Source: Nissolia schottii
Lineage: Eukaryota; Streptophyta; Magnoliopsida; Fabales; Fabaceae
Assembly (NCBI GenBank): GCA_003254905.1
Contig: QANU01108907.1
Span: 335,631 to 399,630 of the forward strand
Reading direction: 5' to 3'
DNA: 64,000 bases
Below the pieces are notes generated by a model. That model was given only the letters and a program-made list of their open reading frames with translations. It had not been told where the DNA came from and searched no databases. The position numbers were made by a program, and so were the translations under genes. Below, one piece after another: positions 1 to 11,531 of the stretch (positions are counted from its first letter, which is position 1; the number at the start of each line of letters is the position of its first letter).

Positions 1-410
1 ACTTTATATGCATTCATGCACAAACTTTATTTGGACTACACTACTATAAACCTATAGTTCAGAGTTATATGTAATTTGAACTTTATTTAAAAATGCACAA
101 ATATTATAAATAGTAATGCACAAGTTTATACGTGTAAATGCACAAACATTACAAAATTATCAAAGTGTTTTACAATCTGAATTTTATTTAAAAAATGCAT
201 AAACTTTATTCTCACGAGTACACAAACATTACAAACTTGTAGATGATATTTTCAACTATATTTAGTTAAGTACACAAATATTACAAGCATTAAAACATAA
301 ATTTTATGTATATAAGTACAGGGTATGTATGGTGTATATTTTTGGATATACGTGTGTGTCAACTGTTTGTGTGAGGAGTGTGATTGTGTGCATGACATTT
401 TACGTTAAAG
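1..410. repeat. Degenerate AATGCACAAA-type repeats, AT-rich, no gene
   Basis: The first 300 bases contain about seven imperfect copies of a short word close to AATGCACAAACATTACAAA (for example near 10, 92, 116, 137, 196, 220 and 275), spaced irregularly at about 20-55 bases. Some copies read GTACACAAA. The spacing suggests a decayed minisatellite or the edge of a transposable element cut by the window start. No open frame of interest is present. Confidence 0.45.
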
Positions 411-486
411 ATGATGAATCAAGAGTTTATTGGAAGACACGTGTTTGAGCAGGGGTAGTTTGGGAATTAGGCATTAGGTTAATTAA

Positions 487-745
487 TAGGGCGGTCAAAA
501 TGGGCCCGATCCTTTTACTCTGTTAAATAGACGGACTTTACATGCGAAAAATAGGTCCGCCCCGTTTGACCCGCAGTCCGGCCCGTGAGCCCGTGAAATT
601 TTTATAAATTTTTAAAAAAAATTTAATTTTTTTGAATTTTTTAATTAAAAAAATAAACGGGCTAACGAGCGGCTCGTTTAGACCCGCCCGCAGGCCTAAA
701 CAGACCGAGCCTAAACGGGTCGGGCCCGCCCGTTTTGACAGCCAT
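487..745. mobile_element. Small hAT-like nonautonomous DNA transposon
   Basis: The ends are inverted copies of each other: TAGGGCGGTCAAAATGGGC at the left, and the complement of GCCCGCCCGTTTTGACAGCC at the right. The interior is A/T-rich between two GC-rich subterminal blocks, which hold further inverted GGGCCCG and CGGGCC words. TAGGGCTGTCAAAA-type ends are typical of short hAT-superfamily elements in plants (family knowledge). A clean 8-bp target duplication cannot be assigned; AGGTTAAT-like sequence lies on both sides. No coding capacity. Confidence 0.55.
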
Positions 746-1418
746 AGGTTAATATATGGGGTGTTTTTCAATTCAATGTAGGGATGGTGTTGGCTAAGCA
801 TGGGGGTCACACAGCGTATAAACGTTATTTAGTTTAAACTTTTTTTTAGGAATTAAGTTTAGAATAATTAAGTTTTAATAATTATTTTTAAATAATTAAG
901 TTTAAAATAATTAATTTATATTTAATATAAATATTTTAAAAGTAAATTTAGGATAATTATTTTTGTTTTATAAGATAAAAAATATATTTTTAAAAATAAA
1001 ATTATCAAAAATGATCTAATATAATTTTAAAGTAAATTAATATAATGTAAATGAGTGAAAGAGTTTTATTAAAATTAAAAACGTAATTTTTTTTAATTTT
1101 AAAAGTTAAAGTGAAAAATAACTTTTAATTTTAATTGCTAAATTTAAGTTTGAGTTTTTTCAAACGTAAGTTTAATAAACTAAAAAAAATATAAAATAAA
1201 ATTATTTAAATTCACTTTCAATTTACTTAACTTAAATTTTGAATACCAGTCTGATAATCAACAATCACTTAATGGATGAGGCCGTAACACCACTTGAACA
1301 ACTGAGTTTTATCCCGTCCAAGCTACCCTTTAGCTCACACGTGTGTTCTGTTTCTTTCTCTTTTTTGTGTGATAGTAAATAATATTAATAGAAAAATACT
1401 GCTACATAATTCTTGACT
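746..1418. other. AT-rich intergenic stretch
   Basis: About 670 bases of A/T-rich sequence with homopolymer runs and no supported exon, RNA or element end. The last part (about 1245-1418) is less A/T-rich but still shows no coding signal. Confidence 0.5.
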
Positions 1419-1434
1419 AAAAATCGTGAAGGTG

Positions 1435-1617
1435 AACCAACGGGGGTTGGTCCAAGTGGTAAGCGGCTTGGTATCGCTTAAGCAAGGTCCCGCGTTCGAG
1501 ACCTTGTGTACGCAGTTATCCCCGCTGGGAGACTCACCCGCCATAGCCAGGTGTACGACTCGGGTCGACCTGAATTAGTCAAGGTTAAGCCTTGGATACC
1601 GGGCAGGCAACCTAAAA
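1435..1617 (+). mobile_element. tRNA-derived SINE with target-site duplication
   Basis: The body begins with a tRNA-like head: an A-box-like TGGTCCAAGTGGTAAGC near 1449, and a B-box-like GCGTTCGAGACC near 1492. A tRNA-unrelated part follows, ending in an A run (1614-1622). The 16-bp sequence AAAAATCGTGAAGGTG occurs directly before the element (1419-1434) and again after it (1618-1633), overlapping the A run. This is the signature of target-primed reverse transcription by LINE machinery. The internal promoter makes it a polymerase III type element. The duplication is perfect, so the insertion is fairly recent. Confidence 0.88.
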
Positions 1618-1799
1618 AAAAATCGTGAAGGTGGTTAAATAAATTGAAATAATGAAATTCACTTATTCATACTTATCTTAAAAAAAAATAAAAAATCACT
1701 CATTCATTCAAAAGCTAGTGATATGTCAGACTAACTTGATTATGATAAACAACTCCTAGTATTTTTTTTATAGTGCTGATTATACGATTAATTAATTGA

Positions 1800-2290
1800 A
1801 ATTTGTTCTTTCTTAAATAAGGTTTAAGTATGAGTGTAAAATATGACATATAAGGTTAAACTCGACATGACAACGCATCAATTTTAAAGTATAAGGTTAA
1901 ACTCGACATGACAATGCATCAATTTTAAAGTTTTACAAGACACAAATATGACATATATAAGTATAAAATTTAATATTTATAATAACATCATAATATTTTT
2001 ATTGATATCAAATTATTAATTTTTAATATTTTTCAAACCATTTTCAAAATATATGGAACATATAAGTTATTTTCATATGTCAATAATTACTAATTTTTTA
2101 AGTGTTCATATTATTATAAATTATTTAGTATTTAAAATATTTTTTACTTAGACACACCACAGACACGACTCAAAAAACTTTTGGATATAACTCAGACACG
2201 CTTAAACATGACTAATCATGTATTTTTTATTTAGACACTTTTAAATACATGTAACACGTGTTAGGTGAGTGTTTTTGTGTGTCGATAGTT
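1800..2290. repeat. Dispersed repeat (copy A) with internal 41-bp tandem duplication
   Basis: From about 1935 to 2280 this closely matches 12240-12565: shared words include AATATATGGAACAT, TTTTCATATGTCAAT, ATATTTTTTACTT and the GACACGACTCAAAAAA region, in the same order and orientation. The family has GACACG/CGTGTC-rich ends and an A/T-rich middle. At 1850-1931 a 41-bp segment (ATAAGGTTAAACTCGACATG...) is repeated twice in tandem with one change. No coding capacity was seen; it is probably a nonautonomous element, class unknown. Confidence 0.65.
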
Positions 2291-2299
2291 GCAATTTGT

Positions 2300-2939
2300 C
2301 TTAACACAAGAACACGTTAATCTCACAAAGTGTCCATACTTATTGGATTACGATAAATTAACTCAACTTAAATTAGATTAATTAAAGTTCAATAATTTTT
2401 TTTTCCATTATAAGTCCAATAAATTGAGAATATCAATGATTTAGATTAAAAAAAATTAAGCCTACTATTAAATAATGACCAAAATTATATATTTCTCTCT
2501 ATCTATATACATACACACACAATAAAGATCATTTTTGTTGTTGTCTAAACTGGAGAAAAGAGTAAAAGGTTTAGGTTGCGAATGAATATCTCTTAATAAG
2601 CAAGAATGGTCTTGAAGATGAAGGTAACTAATACAAGAATCTCATCAGGCTCAAATCAATAGATTTGGATGACTATTGGGGGCACAAATTTAGAGAATAC
2701 ATAGAAGATGATGGAGAGCTAGATTACAATAATGAATTATTAACCCCAAGTGGTCGAGGGAATATAGGTTGGATTGGGGGAGGGTGTGATATTCTTATGC
2801 AAGGTAAATGGTAATTGGGCATCGTTAGGCATCAATGGGCATGGCGACGGTTAGGCATTGGTCGTTCAGGGTACGAGTAACTTCGAGATGGATCTTAGGT
2901 GGGGTGATCAAATGTTGGATGCTCGGTTAATAGGATACC
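2300..2939. other. Intergenic stretch without supported gene
   Basis: Mixed sequence with short CA/TA microsatellite-like runs near 2510. From 2540 to 2940 the base composition is less A/T-rich, but no open frame, splice pattern or known domain was found on either strand. Confidence 0.4.
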
Positions 2940-3345
2940 TAAAACATATCACAAGCTTCTTAATCTCGAGTTCTGAAATAGCAGAAAAATTGGCAGATAG
3001 GGAGATCTTAGATAAGATATATGATTGAGATGAGATAAGTTAGTAGATTGATAAATCTCAAGCTTCCTAGCCTCGAGTTCCAAAAGAGTGAATAAAGACT
3101 CAAGGAAGGAAGACCCTATATCAGACTTTTAGGTAGGATCAGGATGATGGCTTGATAAAAATGAGAAGGATCATAAGTCTCTCAATATCAAGCTTTGAAA
3201 AAGTAAAGAGACTACATATAACAACTAGATTGGATTTAGGTTTGGGTTGGAATAAAACAATGTCATGATACAGGTCACAAGCCTCCAATCTCAAGCTCTG
3301 GGAAAGTAAAAAGACTGAAAGAAAGAGAGATCCTAGCTAGGTTGA
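2940..3345. repeat. Degenerate minisatellite, about 105-118 bp period
   Basis: Four divergent copies of a unit close to CACAAGCTTCCTAATCTCGAG followed by TTCTGAAA and AGTAAAAAGACT-like sequence start near 2950, 3057, 3175 and 3278. Between them lie GAGATCCTAGxTAGG-like links. Copies differ strongly, so this is an old tandem array. No frame is open across it. Confidence 0.5.
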
Positions 3346-3398
3346 GATAGGTTAGTAGCCCAAGACAAATCAATTAATGTTTTAGTCTTGACATTCAT

Positions 3399-4175
3399 AC
3401 TCCCTTTCTTCTTCAATGTAGGTCATTTTGAAAAAATAAAAATATTATCCCATATTAACAATCATTTTAGCATTCTAATATAAAATTAAGGTGGTTTCTC
3501 ACCTACCCTACACGTAAATATCTCATGTTATTTAATTTATCATTTTTATAATTTTTTAAGCCAAATTAATCAAATTTTATTATTATTTCATGTTGTATAT
3601 GATTATAATAAACTTTTTATTAGCCAAATCATTGAAAAAACTAACTTATAAGAGGTTTATAGATTTACGAACCATTTGAGCTTACGATGCACCTCACTAC
3701 AAATATTGTATTGAAAAGTATTAATTTATCACATTAGTTCATATAATTCATCAATATGTTTTATTAGATCACGAAATAATAACAAAATCCGATGAATTTC
3801 GCTGTAAAATTTATCAAACACTGATATATTAAGTAGCATTAAATGTTTACTCCCAGAATTTTACTCTTTAGTAAAGAAAGAAACAAGTAAAGAAAAAAAA
3901 GTTGTACAAAAAATGATTTAATAATGTAAATTTATTTATTTTATATAAATTTAATATAATTTATTTCTTTCGTTTTGTTTTAACTGTTCAAAACTAAATA
4001 TAACACATGTTAAGATTAAAAAAATATATTAATAAATATATAAAATAATATGAATTGATTAAATTATTTTCCATTCATCAATTATATTAATAAATATTTA
4101 ACTACAACTAAAAATTTAGTAATACAAATAAACAAATATTTTGAATCATTATCAGGTTAAAATGGGACGGATAGA
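3399..4175. mobile_element. Possible mariner/Stowaway-like element
   Basis: The left edge reads TACTCCCTTTCTTCTTCAATG, and the complement of the right edge reads CTTCTATCCGTCCCATTTTAA. Both resemble the CTCCCTCCGTCCC-type ends of plant Tc1/mariner-like elements (family knowledge), with TA at each flank. The interior is A/T-rich with no transposase. The two ends match each other poorly, so this may be two separate MITE remnants instead of one element. Confidence 0.35.
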
Positions 4176-4264
4176 AGATATATAGAGGGCGTAATTGCTT
4201 ACTTAATTCTCCGGTCAAAATTTTAGAAGATTTGTCAAAATGAGAGAAGGATCAAAATATCTGA

Positions 4265-4500
4265 CGACATCAACAGGGAAATATGGACACGTGGCGCAAA
4301 TCAGGTGCATCGAGTACGGAACTAAAATCTAAGCAAAAAGCACAGACAACCTTTTCCTTGTTCAAAGTCTGACTCCATTACCGTCCACCGACACTTTCCC
4401 ACGCCCGAGTTTCGCACACGTGACACTCCTTCGCCGTCCCACGTGAGATACTGCGTCCGGAGGTGGGATCCAGTGCTGCCGCCTTACCATGTAAACGGTG
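4265..4500. promoter_or_regulatory. GC-richer block with three G-boxes
   Basis: Within otherwise A/T-rich DNA this block contains three perfect CACGTG palindromes at 4288-4293, 4417-4422 and 4440-4445. Their flanks (ACACGTGGCGC, ACACGTGACAC, CCACGTGAGA) are typical of bZIP/ABRE-type sites. No exon was found within 2 kb on either side, so no target gene can be named. It could be an orphaned promoter, a promoter fragment carried by a transposon, or a distal element for CRR1 (2.4 kb downstream). The binding role is inference. Confidence 0.4.
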
Positions 4501-6813
4501 CAACCTATGCGTGTTTTGTTTGCTGCAATTCCTTTGATTAAATTAATTTATTTTGGGATTGAACAAACTCTTATCAAGCCGCCATCTGAATTATTTAAAA
4601 GTATAAAATTGCTTTTTGAGGGATTGAGGCATGTTTGATTAGATACAAGGTAACCGACCAATTGGGATATTAATTAAATAATGTTTGATCCATCTGCCCA
4701 CGTAATTAAATTATTCATCACAATACCCGATCTTTTCTTTTGGTTGATATAAAAATGGTGGATTTGTTTATTTTACGCTGGAGTTGGTTTGCTTTTCGTT
4801 TCCTATTTATGCTTCTGACTTAGGGTAAAAAAAATTGTGTACGAGATTTGAAAGCAAAAAATAATCAAAATGTCGCACTGTAAATTTATTTATAAAAGTG
4901 TGGTGTTGAATAATAAATTCGTTAGTTTATGTTGACAAATTCAACTAAAATAATAATAAAAATAGGATAATAAACCGTAAATTCACCACTTTACTTTGAT
5001 AAATTCAATTAAAACAATAATAAAAAAGAACGATGCATAGTGGGACGAAGAGAAAAATGTCACACTTTGATAAATATGCCCAGAAGTTCATAATATGATA
5101 AATATACCATTAAAATTAAAAATATACAGAATGCCAATCATTTGAAATTATTTTAAACAAATATCAGGATGGAGTCCATAATAAATATTATATATTTGTG
5201 AGTGTGATTGTCTTAAAATTATTTTAAATAATTATCACCATAACATTAAATAGACTACACCCAACTTAATTTGAAATCAAGATTCAAGATTTTGGTATGG
5301 TTATAAAATATCACATTATTAATTAAAGAAAATAATGTCATTAAATATACTTTTAATTACAAAAAGTAATATTTCAACTTTTATATTAGCATAACTTTTT
5401 ACTTAAAAATTGAAATGTCATGAAAACATATTTAATATAATACTTTGTAATCACTCACAAATTTTTACATAATCACACCTAATCCACCCCCCTCTCTCTC
5501 TCCCCGTTGACTAGCTAGAAGACAAGTTGAGGAGGATTTGTAGAATGTAAATGACTAAAGCAACTCATTTCTACCGACTAAATCATATATGGTAACCAAT
5601 TGCGGTTCTTCCAACAAATTGAAAGTACAACCACTTAAGTAAAGAGAGTATTTTGCTCAATAATCTATCTTAACCAAAAAAATAAAGTTTTTTTCACCAC
5701 ATATTTTGGGGTTTTTTTTGTCTAAATTATTTTCACGAAATTCTATTAATTTTTTTAATTTAAGTTTAAATTTTTACTAAATTTATTCTATTTGATTCCA
5801 CTAAATCATACTTAATTTAAAATTAATTTTTTTTTACTTTTTAATATTTAAAAATAAAAAAAATTAAATAATGTATATGACAAAATAAGATTAACAAATT
5901 TAAAATAATTTCTGAACATAACTCAACTGCTGAACTAGTTTAATTAAACATACACTTTGATTCAAACGATCAAATTGAAGAAGGAAATTTTGTCCCTGTG
6001 GAGGATATGGTGAAGTGTCATGTCCATGCACTTGCAAGCTTTAATAATTCATTTGAAAACAAGAATCTAACAACTTATTATAGGAAGATATAAATATTTT
6101 TTCAAATCACCGTTTTGGACTTGTGTTAATTACGTGAATATTATATAGTTCAGAAAATTCATATAGATTTATTACATTGTATCTTGGATGTCCACCTTAA
6201 ATATAGTCAAACTATGTAGGCTTGCTTATTAATAATATTTTATTTTATCGGAAAACTGAATTGTTAACAATGAGATGAGAAAAGGATTTGTATGGTTTTC
6301 CTTCGTCGAGGTAAAATCTAGCATGGCATTTAGTTATTTACTATTTTTCATTTTTATTAATTGTTTACACTGAGTTATGTACTAGTATTAAAAAAATAAT
6401 TATAAAAATTATAATATTTTATAAAATTAATTTTATTTAATATCTTCAATTATATATTTCCTATCATTTACTTATTAAATTTATTTAATAAGAACATAAT
6501 AAAAAATAATAATAAATATTATCTAATTTAAGAAATGTACAATCATTTATAAAAGTATTAAAAAAATAAAAGTAAACGATTAATCGGGAGAGTGTAGATT
6601 TTTTTTTCCTGGCCGGCACATGGCTGCCTCATTGGTCTTTTGTCCATTGGGTCATGCACGGGCCCACTTGGCATATGCTTCAGCCTTCAAGGCAAATATG
6701 CCAACCATGTTGTCTGAATCCATTATCACAGTATATATCCCCTCCAATTAAAGGTCATATTCAAAAACAAAAAACCCAAAAACCTTATCTGTCAACATGT
6801 TAGCCAACTTTTG
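4501..6813. other. AT-rich intergenic DNA upstream of CRR1
   Basis: About 2.3 kb with many short A/T runs, a CTCTCTCT tract near 5493, and no supported exon or element end. The section 6330-6600 is extremely A/T-rich and weakly self-complementary. From 6610 the composition rises toward the CRR1 promoter. Confidence 0.5.
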
Positions 6814-6842
6814 TTACATATATATGGTCACAAAATATATAG
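6814..6842 (+). promoter_or_regulatory. Candidate TATA region of CRR1
   Basis: ACATATATATGG and AAATATATAGG lie 65 to 38 bases before the CRR1 start codon, the usual place for a plant TATA box with a short leader. It is one of many TA-rich words in the area, so the assignment rests on position only. Confidence 0.3.
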
Positions 6843-6879
6843 GCTTATCTTCTTTTGGGGCCGAGAAATTTAAGCAACC

Positions 6880-8501
6880 ATGGCAGCCTTAAGCTGCCAT
6901 TTTCATTCCACCAACTACTTGAATCCTCAAAATGTCATAAGCAGAATTAAGCATTTGGTTTCTTGCTCGGCAGCACAGCCTACACAAAGCAACATTAAGG
7001 TACCAACATGTAATGCAAATTTGTTTCAAAAGTGTTCAATGCCACACAAAATTGCGAAGTGCTTTCATTCTCAACACCCCCTTTGAGGGAATTACAGGTG
7101 GTGATAAATGGAGCAGCAAAGGAAATAGGAAGGGCGGCAGTGGCGGCTGTGACCAAGGCCAGGGGAATGGAGGTGGCTGGAGCAGTGGATACTTACCACG
7201 TTGGGGAAGATATTGGCAAGGTTTTCGTTTTGACCGATACTATAAAATGTTATGATCTATTTATTTGTTTGATGCATACAATTAAATTCACATAGTTTTG
7301 TGTGTGTCATTTTTAGCTGCATTAATTAAAAAGCTAAACCAACTTGTTCAGTTCGTCATTAATCATTCATATTGTTCTTTTCTATTAGATATGTGGCATG
7401 GAAGAGGCCCTAGAAATACCCATACTTAATGACCTCACTATGGTTTTGGGTTCCATATCTCAGGTAATGTTAAGCAACATAACCAACTTTACATCTTTAA
7501 TTTGTTGTGCTTTGAAGTTTGAATGAATTTTTGAATGGCAAATTGCAGTCCAAGGCAACAGGAGTTGTAGTTGATTTCACTGACCCTTCCTCAGTATATG
7601 ACAATGTAAAACAGGTATGAATATGATTGATTTCTGGCTAGCAACTAAAGTATTTGCCAAATTTACTTTCACTATGTTGGAGTAAAGTATAAATTGAAAG
7701 GGGAACAAACTAAGTTGTTGATTAAATAATGATTCATTCTTGGCTAGGCAACTGCATTTGGAATGAAAAGCGTAGTATACGTGCCACGGATAAAATTAGA
7801 TACGGTAGCAGCATTATCTGCATTCTGTGACAAGGCCAGCATGGTGAGCACGGGGTGAGGCATATATAAGCACAATGCAGAATCTACCTTCAACTTATTT
7901 CTGTTCTCTTCTCTGTTTTGTGGTCTACTTATCCATATTGAATAGCGATGGTTGCATCTTTGCACTAAACTTAGTACTAATCCATTTGATTAACCTTAAT
8001 GTCAGGGTGTCTTGGTTGCACCAACCCTTTCCATAGGATCAATATTGCTGCAACAAGCTGCGATCTCGGCTTCTTTCCATTACCGCAATGTTGAAATTGT
8101 GGAATCCAAGTCTAATGCAAATGTGAGAACTTAACCTTTTGTTTGTAGTTTCGGATTTGAAGACATATAAGAGTTTGACTTGTCATTCATTGTGTAAGAT
8201 CCATTGCAAACGAGGATAATAGTGTTGCTCCAATCTAACATTTGGGATATATTAGAGAGTTAGAAACACTTCAAAAAAGGGTGTTCAAAATCAAAATATG
8301 CTGAATTGTTCTTGGTGAAACAGGATCTTCCATCTCCAGATGCAAACCAAATTGCCAATAATCTTTCAAACCTCGGTCAAATCTACAACAGAGAAGATGC
8401 TTCAACAGATGTCTTGGTAAGCATAGAAACTTTACCTAATTCATACAAAAACAAGACATACACAACTATGTTAAGTCCTTTTATGCCTCTTGAGAATTGA
8501 G

Positions 8502-8535
<34 letters not shown>

Positions 8536-8988
8536 ATATCATATCTAACTTGTTCATATTAATTATTTTGTGACACACAAGGCAAGGGGTCAAATCCTTG
8601 GAGATGGAATTCGTGTCCACAGCTTGGTCCTTCCAGGGCTTCCCTCTAGTACAACAGTTCACTTGTCTGGTCCAGGAGAGGTATATATGTTCTGTGAACT
8701 AATTATTAATTTCATCCCACATTTGCTAGGAACTATATTCTTCTCAATTTCTCATCATAAGGTCCAATTGATGCAGGTTTACACTATTAAGCATGATATC
8801 ACAGATGTGCAGTGTCTCATGCCAGGCTTGCTATTGGCCATTAGAAAAGTTGTGCGCCTTAAGGTATGCACACATATAGCCAACCATATATGATTATCAA
8901 GTCTTAGATTTTGGTTTTCTTCTTTTTGACTAAGCCATTCTTTTCATTGTTGCAGAATTTGGTATATGGCTTGGAGAAGTTTCTGTGA
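6880..8988 (+). CDS. CRR1: Dihydrodipicolinate reductase-like protein CRR1, chloroplast NDH biogenesis
   Basis: Ten exons join in frame into 302 residues: 6880-6999, 7098-7220, 7389-7463, 7549-7614, 7748-7843, 8006-8122, 8324-8416, 8582-8680, 8777-8863, 8956-8988. All introns are GT-AG and all lie between codons. Residues 1-40 look like a Ser/Asn-rich plastid transit peptide. A DapB-like Rossmann start (VVINGAAKEIGRAAV) opens exon 2. The VDFTDPSSV and VAPTLSIGSILLQQA segments also match the DapB fold, and the C-terminus ends YGLEKFL. The catalytic His-His and DAPSG signature of true DapB is absent; the corresponding stretch reads VESKSNANDLPSPDA. This fits the Arabidopsis CRR1 family, needed for accumulation of the chloroplast NDH complex and not for lysine synthesis (established for the family). 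Length is close to the Arabidopsis protein. The first intron is only 98 bp; reading through it would change frame and stop at 7086. The copy appears intact. Confidence 0.93.
8504..8533. repeat. (CA)n microsatellite in CRR1 intron 7
   Basis: Fifteen perfect AC/CA dinucleotides lie between exon 7 and exon 8 of CRR1, 48 bases before the acceptor. Such a tract is likely length-polymorphic. It is not in coding sequence. Confidence 0.9.
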
Positions 8989-9586
8989 AAATACTCTACT
9001 TATTCAATTAAACATACTTGTCAATTTAGACTCAAAAGGGAAAATTCACACCAGCCACGTTAAAAAGGCATCAAAGAGAAGGTTTGAAAAGCAGAAAGAG
9101 GAGACAAATAGAAACCACCTAAATTGCATTCAACCATATCATTTATTAGCATTTGAACTGTGATTCGATTATTTTTTTTAGAAAAATTATTTTGTATTTC
9201 TGATTAGAATCTAAACTCTGCAGTCTACACCACGTGAAGGCTTTTTGGTCCAAATGCTTTGATAAACATAACAAGAAGATAGGATTAAGAAGAGTTACAA
9301 ATCCGATTTCGACTAAAGCCAAATACGATATCAGATTCAAGACCAAGGCAATGAAGTGCACTAAATTTGACTAGGATTTTTTTCTCTCCAAATATATATG
9401 CTCATATTTTAACGTCATAATAAATGTGCATTCAACTCTCTCTCTCTCTATACATATATATATAAAAGGAAAATAACATTTTCATAGATGGTGTTTACAG
9501 GGGGTTGATAATTCAAGTGAGAATGAGACGTGAGAATGAATTTTTAATCATTAAATTATAATTATATGATTAATATTTTTTGATAG
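8989..9586. other. CRR1 3' flank and intergenic DNA
   Basis: Downstream of the CRR1 stop. Short open frames here (for example 8966-9163 and 9146-9361) have no family resemblance. The first 200-300 bases probably hold the CRR1 3' untranslated region; no clear AATAAA signal could be fixed. Confidence 0.4.
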
Positions 9587-9590
9587 AATT

Positions 9591-9695
9591 ATATGGTTAA
9601 TATTGAATCTTAAAAAGAAAATACATCATAAAAATAAATTAACGAACTAAAATTAATTTTAACATATTTCCTTTTTAAGATTCAATATTAACCAT
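9591..9695. repeat. Foldback hairpin with about 32-bp arms
   Basis: The arm at 9591-9623 (ATATGGTTAATATTGAATCT...) is nearly the exact complement of 9664-9695, with a loop of about 40 bases. It is probably a decayed MITE or the ends of a small element. Confidence 0.55.
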
Positions 9696-11531
9696 ACAAA
9701 TATATTACACATGGCTATCGTGTACGTTTATACTTCTTGTTTATAAGACAAGGCGTGGTATGTGCATATAAGAAGTGGGAGGTTTGAGCTAGTAGGGCCA
9801 CTTGTTAAAACTGGGGGCAACATGTTCACGTGGTGGAAGGACAAGGAATATGTATGTGATTTACATAGGAATTATAGTAAGCATCTTAAAAAGGTTGATT
9901 TTTGTTACCTGACATTTGGCATTATGCAAGAAGGATAGTACTTACCCAAAGGCGTTTTAAAATAAACTGTCTCGCCAATGTGATTCTACGTGTGCCCCCT
10001 AAAATATATAAGTTTGAAATTATCCGTATCATTCTTGGAACGTAATTAGCGACGGTGAGGGAATTCCTCGAATGAGAGATATTGTGGTAATTTCGTACTC
10101 GTTGAACACTGTTATTTAGAACAAGTTAGGTCCTTTTATTTCGGTCTCCACACGCACAAATCATTGCATGCAGAGTCATCATCAGTGGCAAAGATGAGGA
10201 AATCGACGAAGTGAGTGAAAGAGAGAGTTCAGAGTTCAAAGGAAATCTGAGAAGGTTTTTCTAAGCCCATCATGTCTAAAGCCCCTTGTTATTTGAAATG
10301 GTCCATTAGAGTTTCTCTTTTCAATGAGGCTTTGTGCGGAAGAAGACTCACTAAGTCAACGGGAAAACTTTTGGGCTTAATTTAGGGACATTTTTGTTGC
10401 TATTTCGTTACAAAATTCTAAATATAGTGAGAAAATGTTATTTCATTGTAAATTTTGTCACTAACATAAAATATAACAACAGATTCAACAGACATTGAAT
10501 CTATTGCTACAATGCATTTTTTTTTAGTAGTGATTGATTATTTCTTGAAATGAGAGAAAATAATAGAGAGAGAATATTTTTTTTGGTTTAATAATAGAAA
10601 GGAAATATCATGAAACATAAATTCAAATTCATTTCCTTAATGACTCATTTCTTAATATGCCCAAAAATGGATTAGGAAAACAAATGAGGGCTAATAACAC
10701 CTGCACAAAGAAAGAAATAAAAAACTGAAATCGTGTGGTTGTTAGGAATTGCTTGGCATCATATGCAAGGATTTTGAAACATTGAGTTACATTATACTAC
10801 CAAATTAATTAACTTTGAAAGAATCATAAATTCACTGACACAATTTTGGAGCTAAAAAGAATGCCACGCAAACACGTTGCTGCTGCAATCTATTATGAAT
10901 TCGAGGGTCCATCACCACCACTTTAACTGTGTGTGTCCGTCCACTTACTTATACATATCTGCAGCTGAATCTTTGTTGACTTTGTCAGATCTTCCACTCC
11001 TATTTGCATGTCACTTGTTGACCAAAAAGTTTGGTTATTGCACCGCTGGCTTTTTTAATTGACACATAGCATAGCATGACTAACAAGTGGACTAATTTAA
11101 GACCTCCATGAGCATGCATGAAAATTTGTCAAAATATTTGGTTGATATATATTTATTGGGTTTGGCTAACTAATAATAGATGTGAAGATTTCTGAACTTT
11201 GCATAAACGAGGGAGGAAAGCTAAGAAAGTTGAAGCTCTCATATTGAATTTCCTCTTGGAATTGATCTGTGATTCATTAGTTTCTAACTACTGCTACTGT
11301 TACTTATGGCTAGCATATTTCTAGAATAAATCACGTGTTAGAGACTCTAACTAACATTACAGCTGTCATCCAACTAATTAACAAACTAACTATATCAATT
11401 AGCTACTACTTCATCCTTTCTCAAATTTGATTGAGAGGGCTTCAACCTTGCTATGTTGGGCTGAACCTTCACCCCTTTCTGTTGCTTGTGTGGGCTGGAC
11501 CAACATGTCTGATAATAGAGGAATCGATATG
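9696..11531. other. Intergenic DNA, no supported gene
   Basis: About 1.8 kb of mixed composition. I found no exon set, RNA gene or element end. A 61-codon frame at 10877-11062 lacks any recognisable motif. The stretch 10190-10330 is less A/T-rich, but its ATG frame stops after six codons. Confidence 0.4.

Noticed and set aside
1450..1510. Functional tRNA gene
   Set aside because: The A and B boxes are tRNA-like but the cloverleaf is incomplete, and the A tail and target duplication show a SINE.
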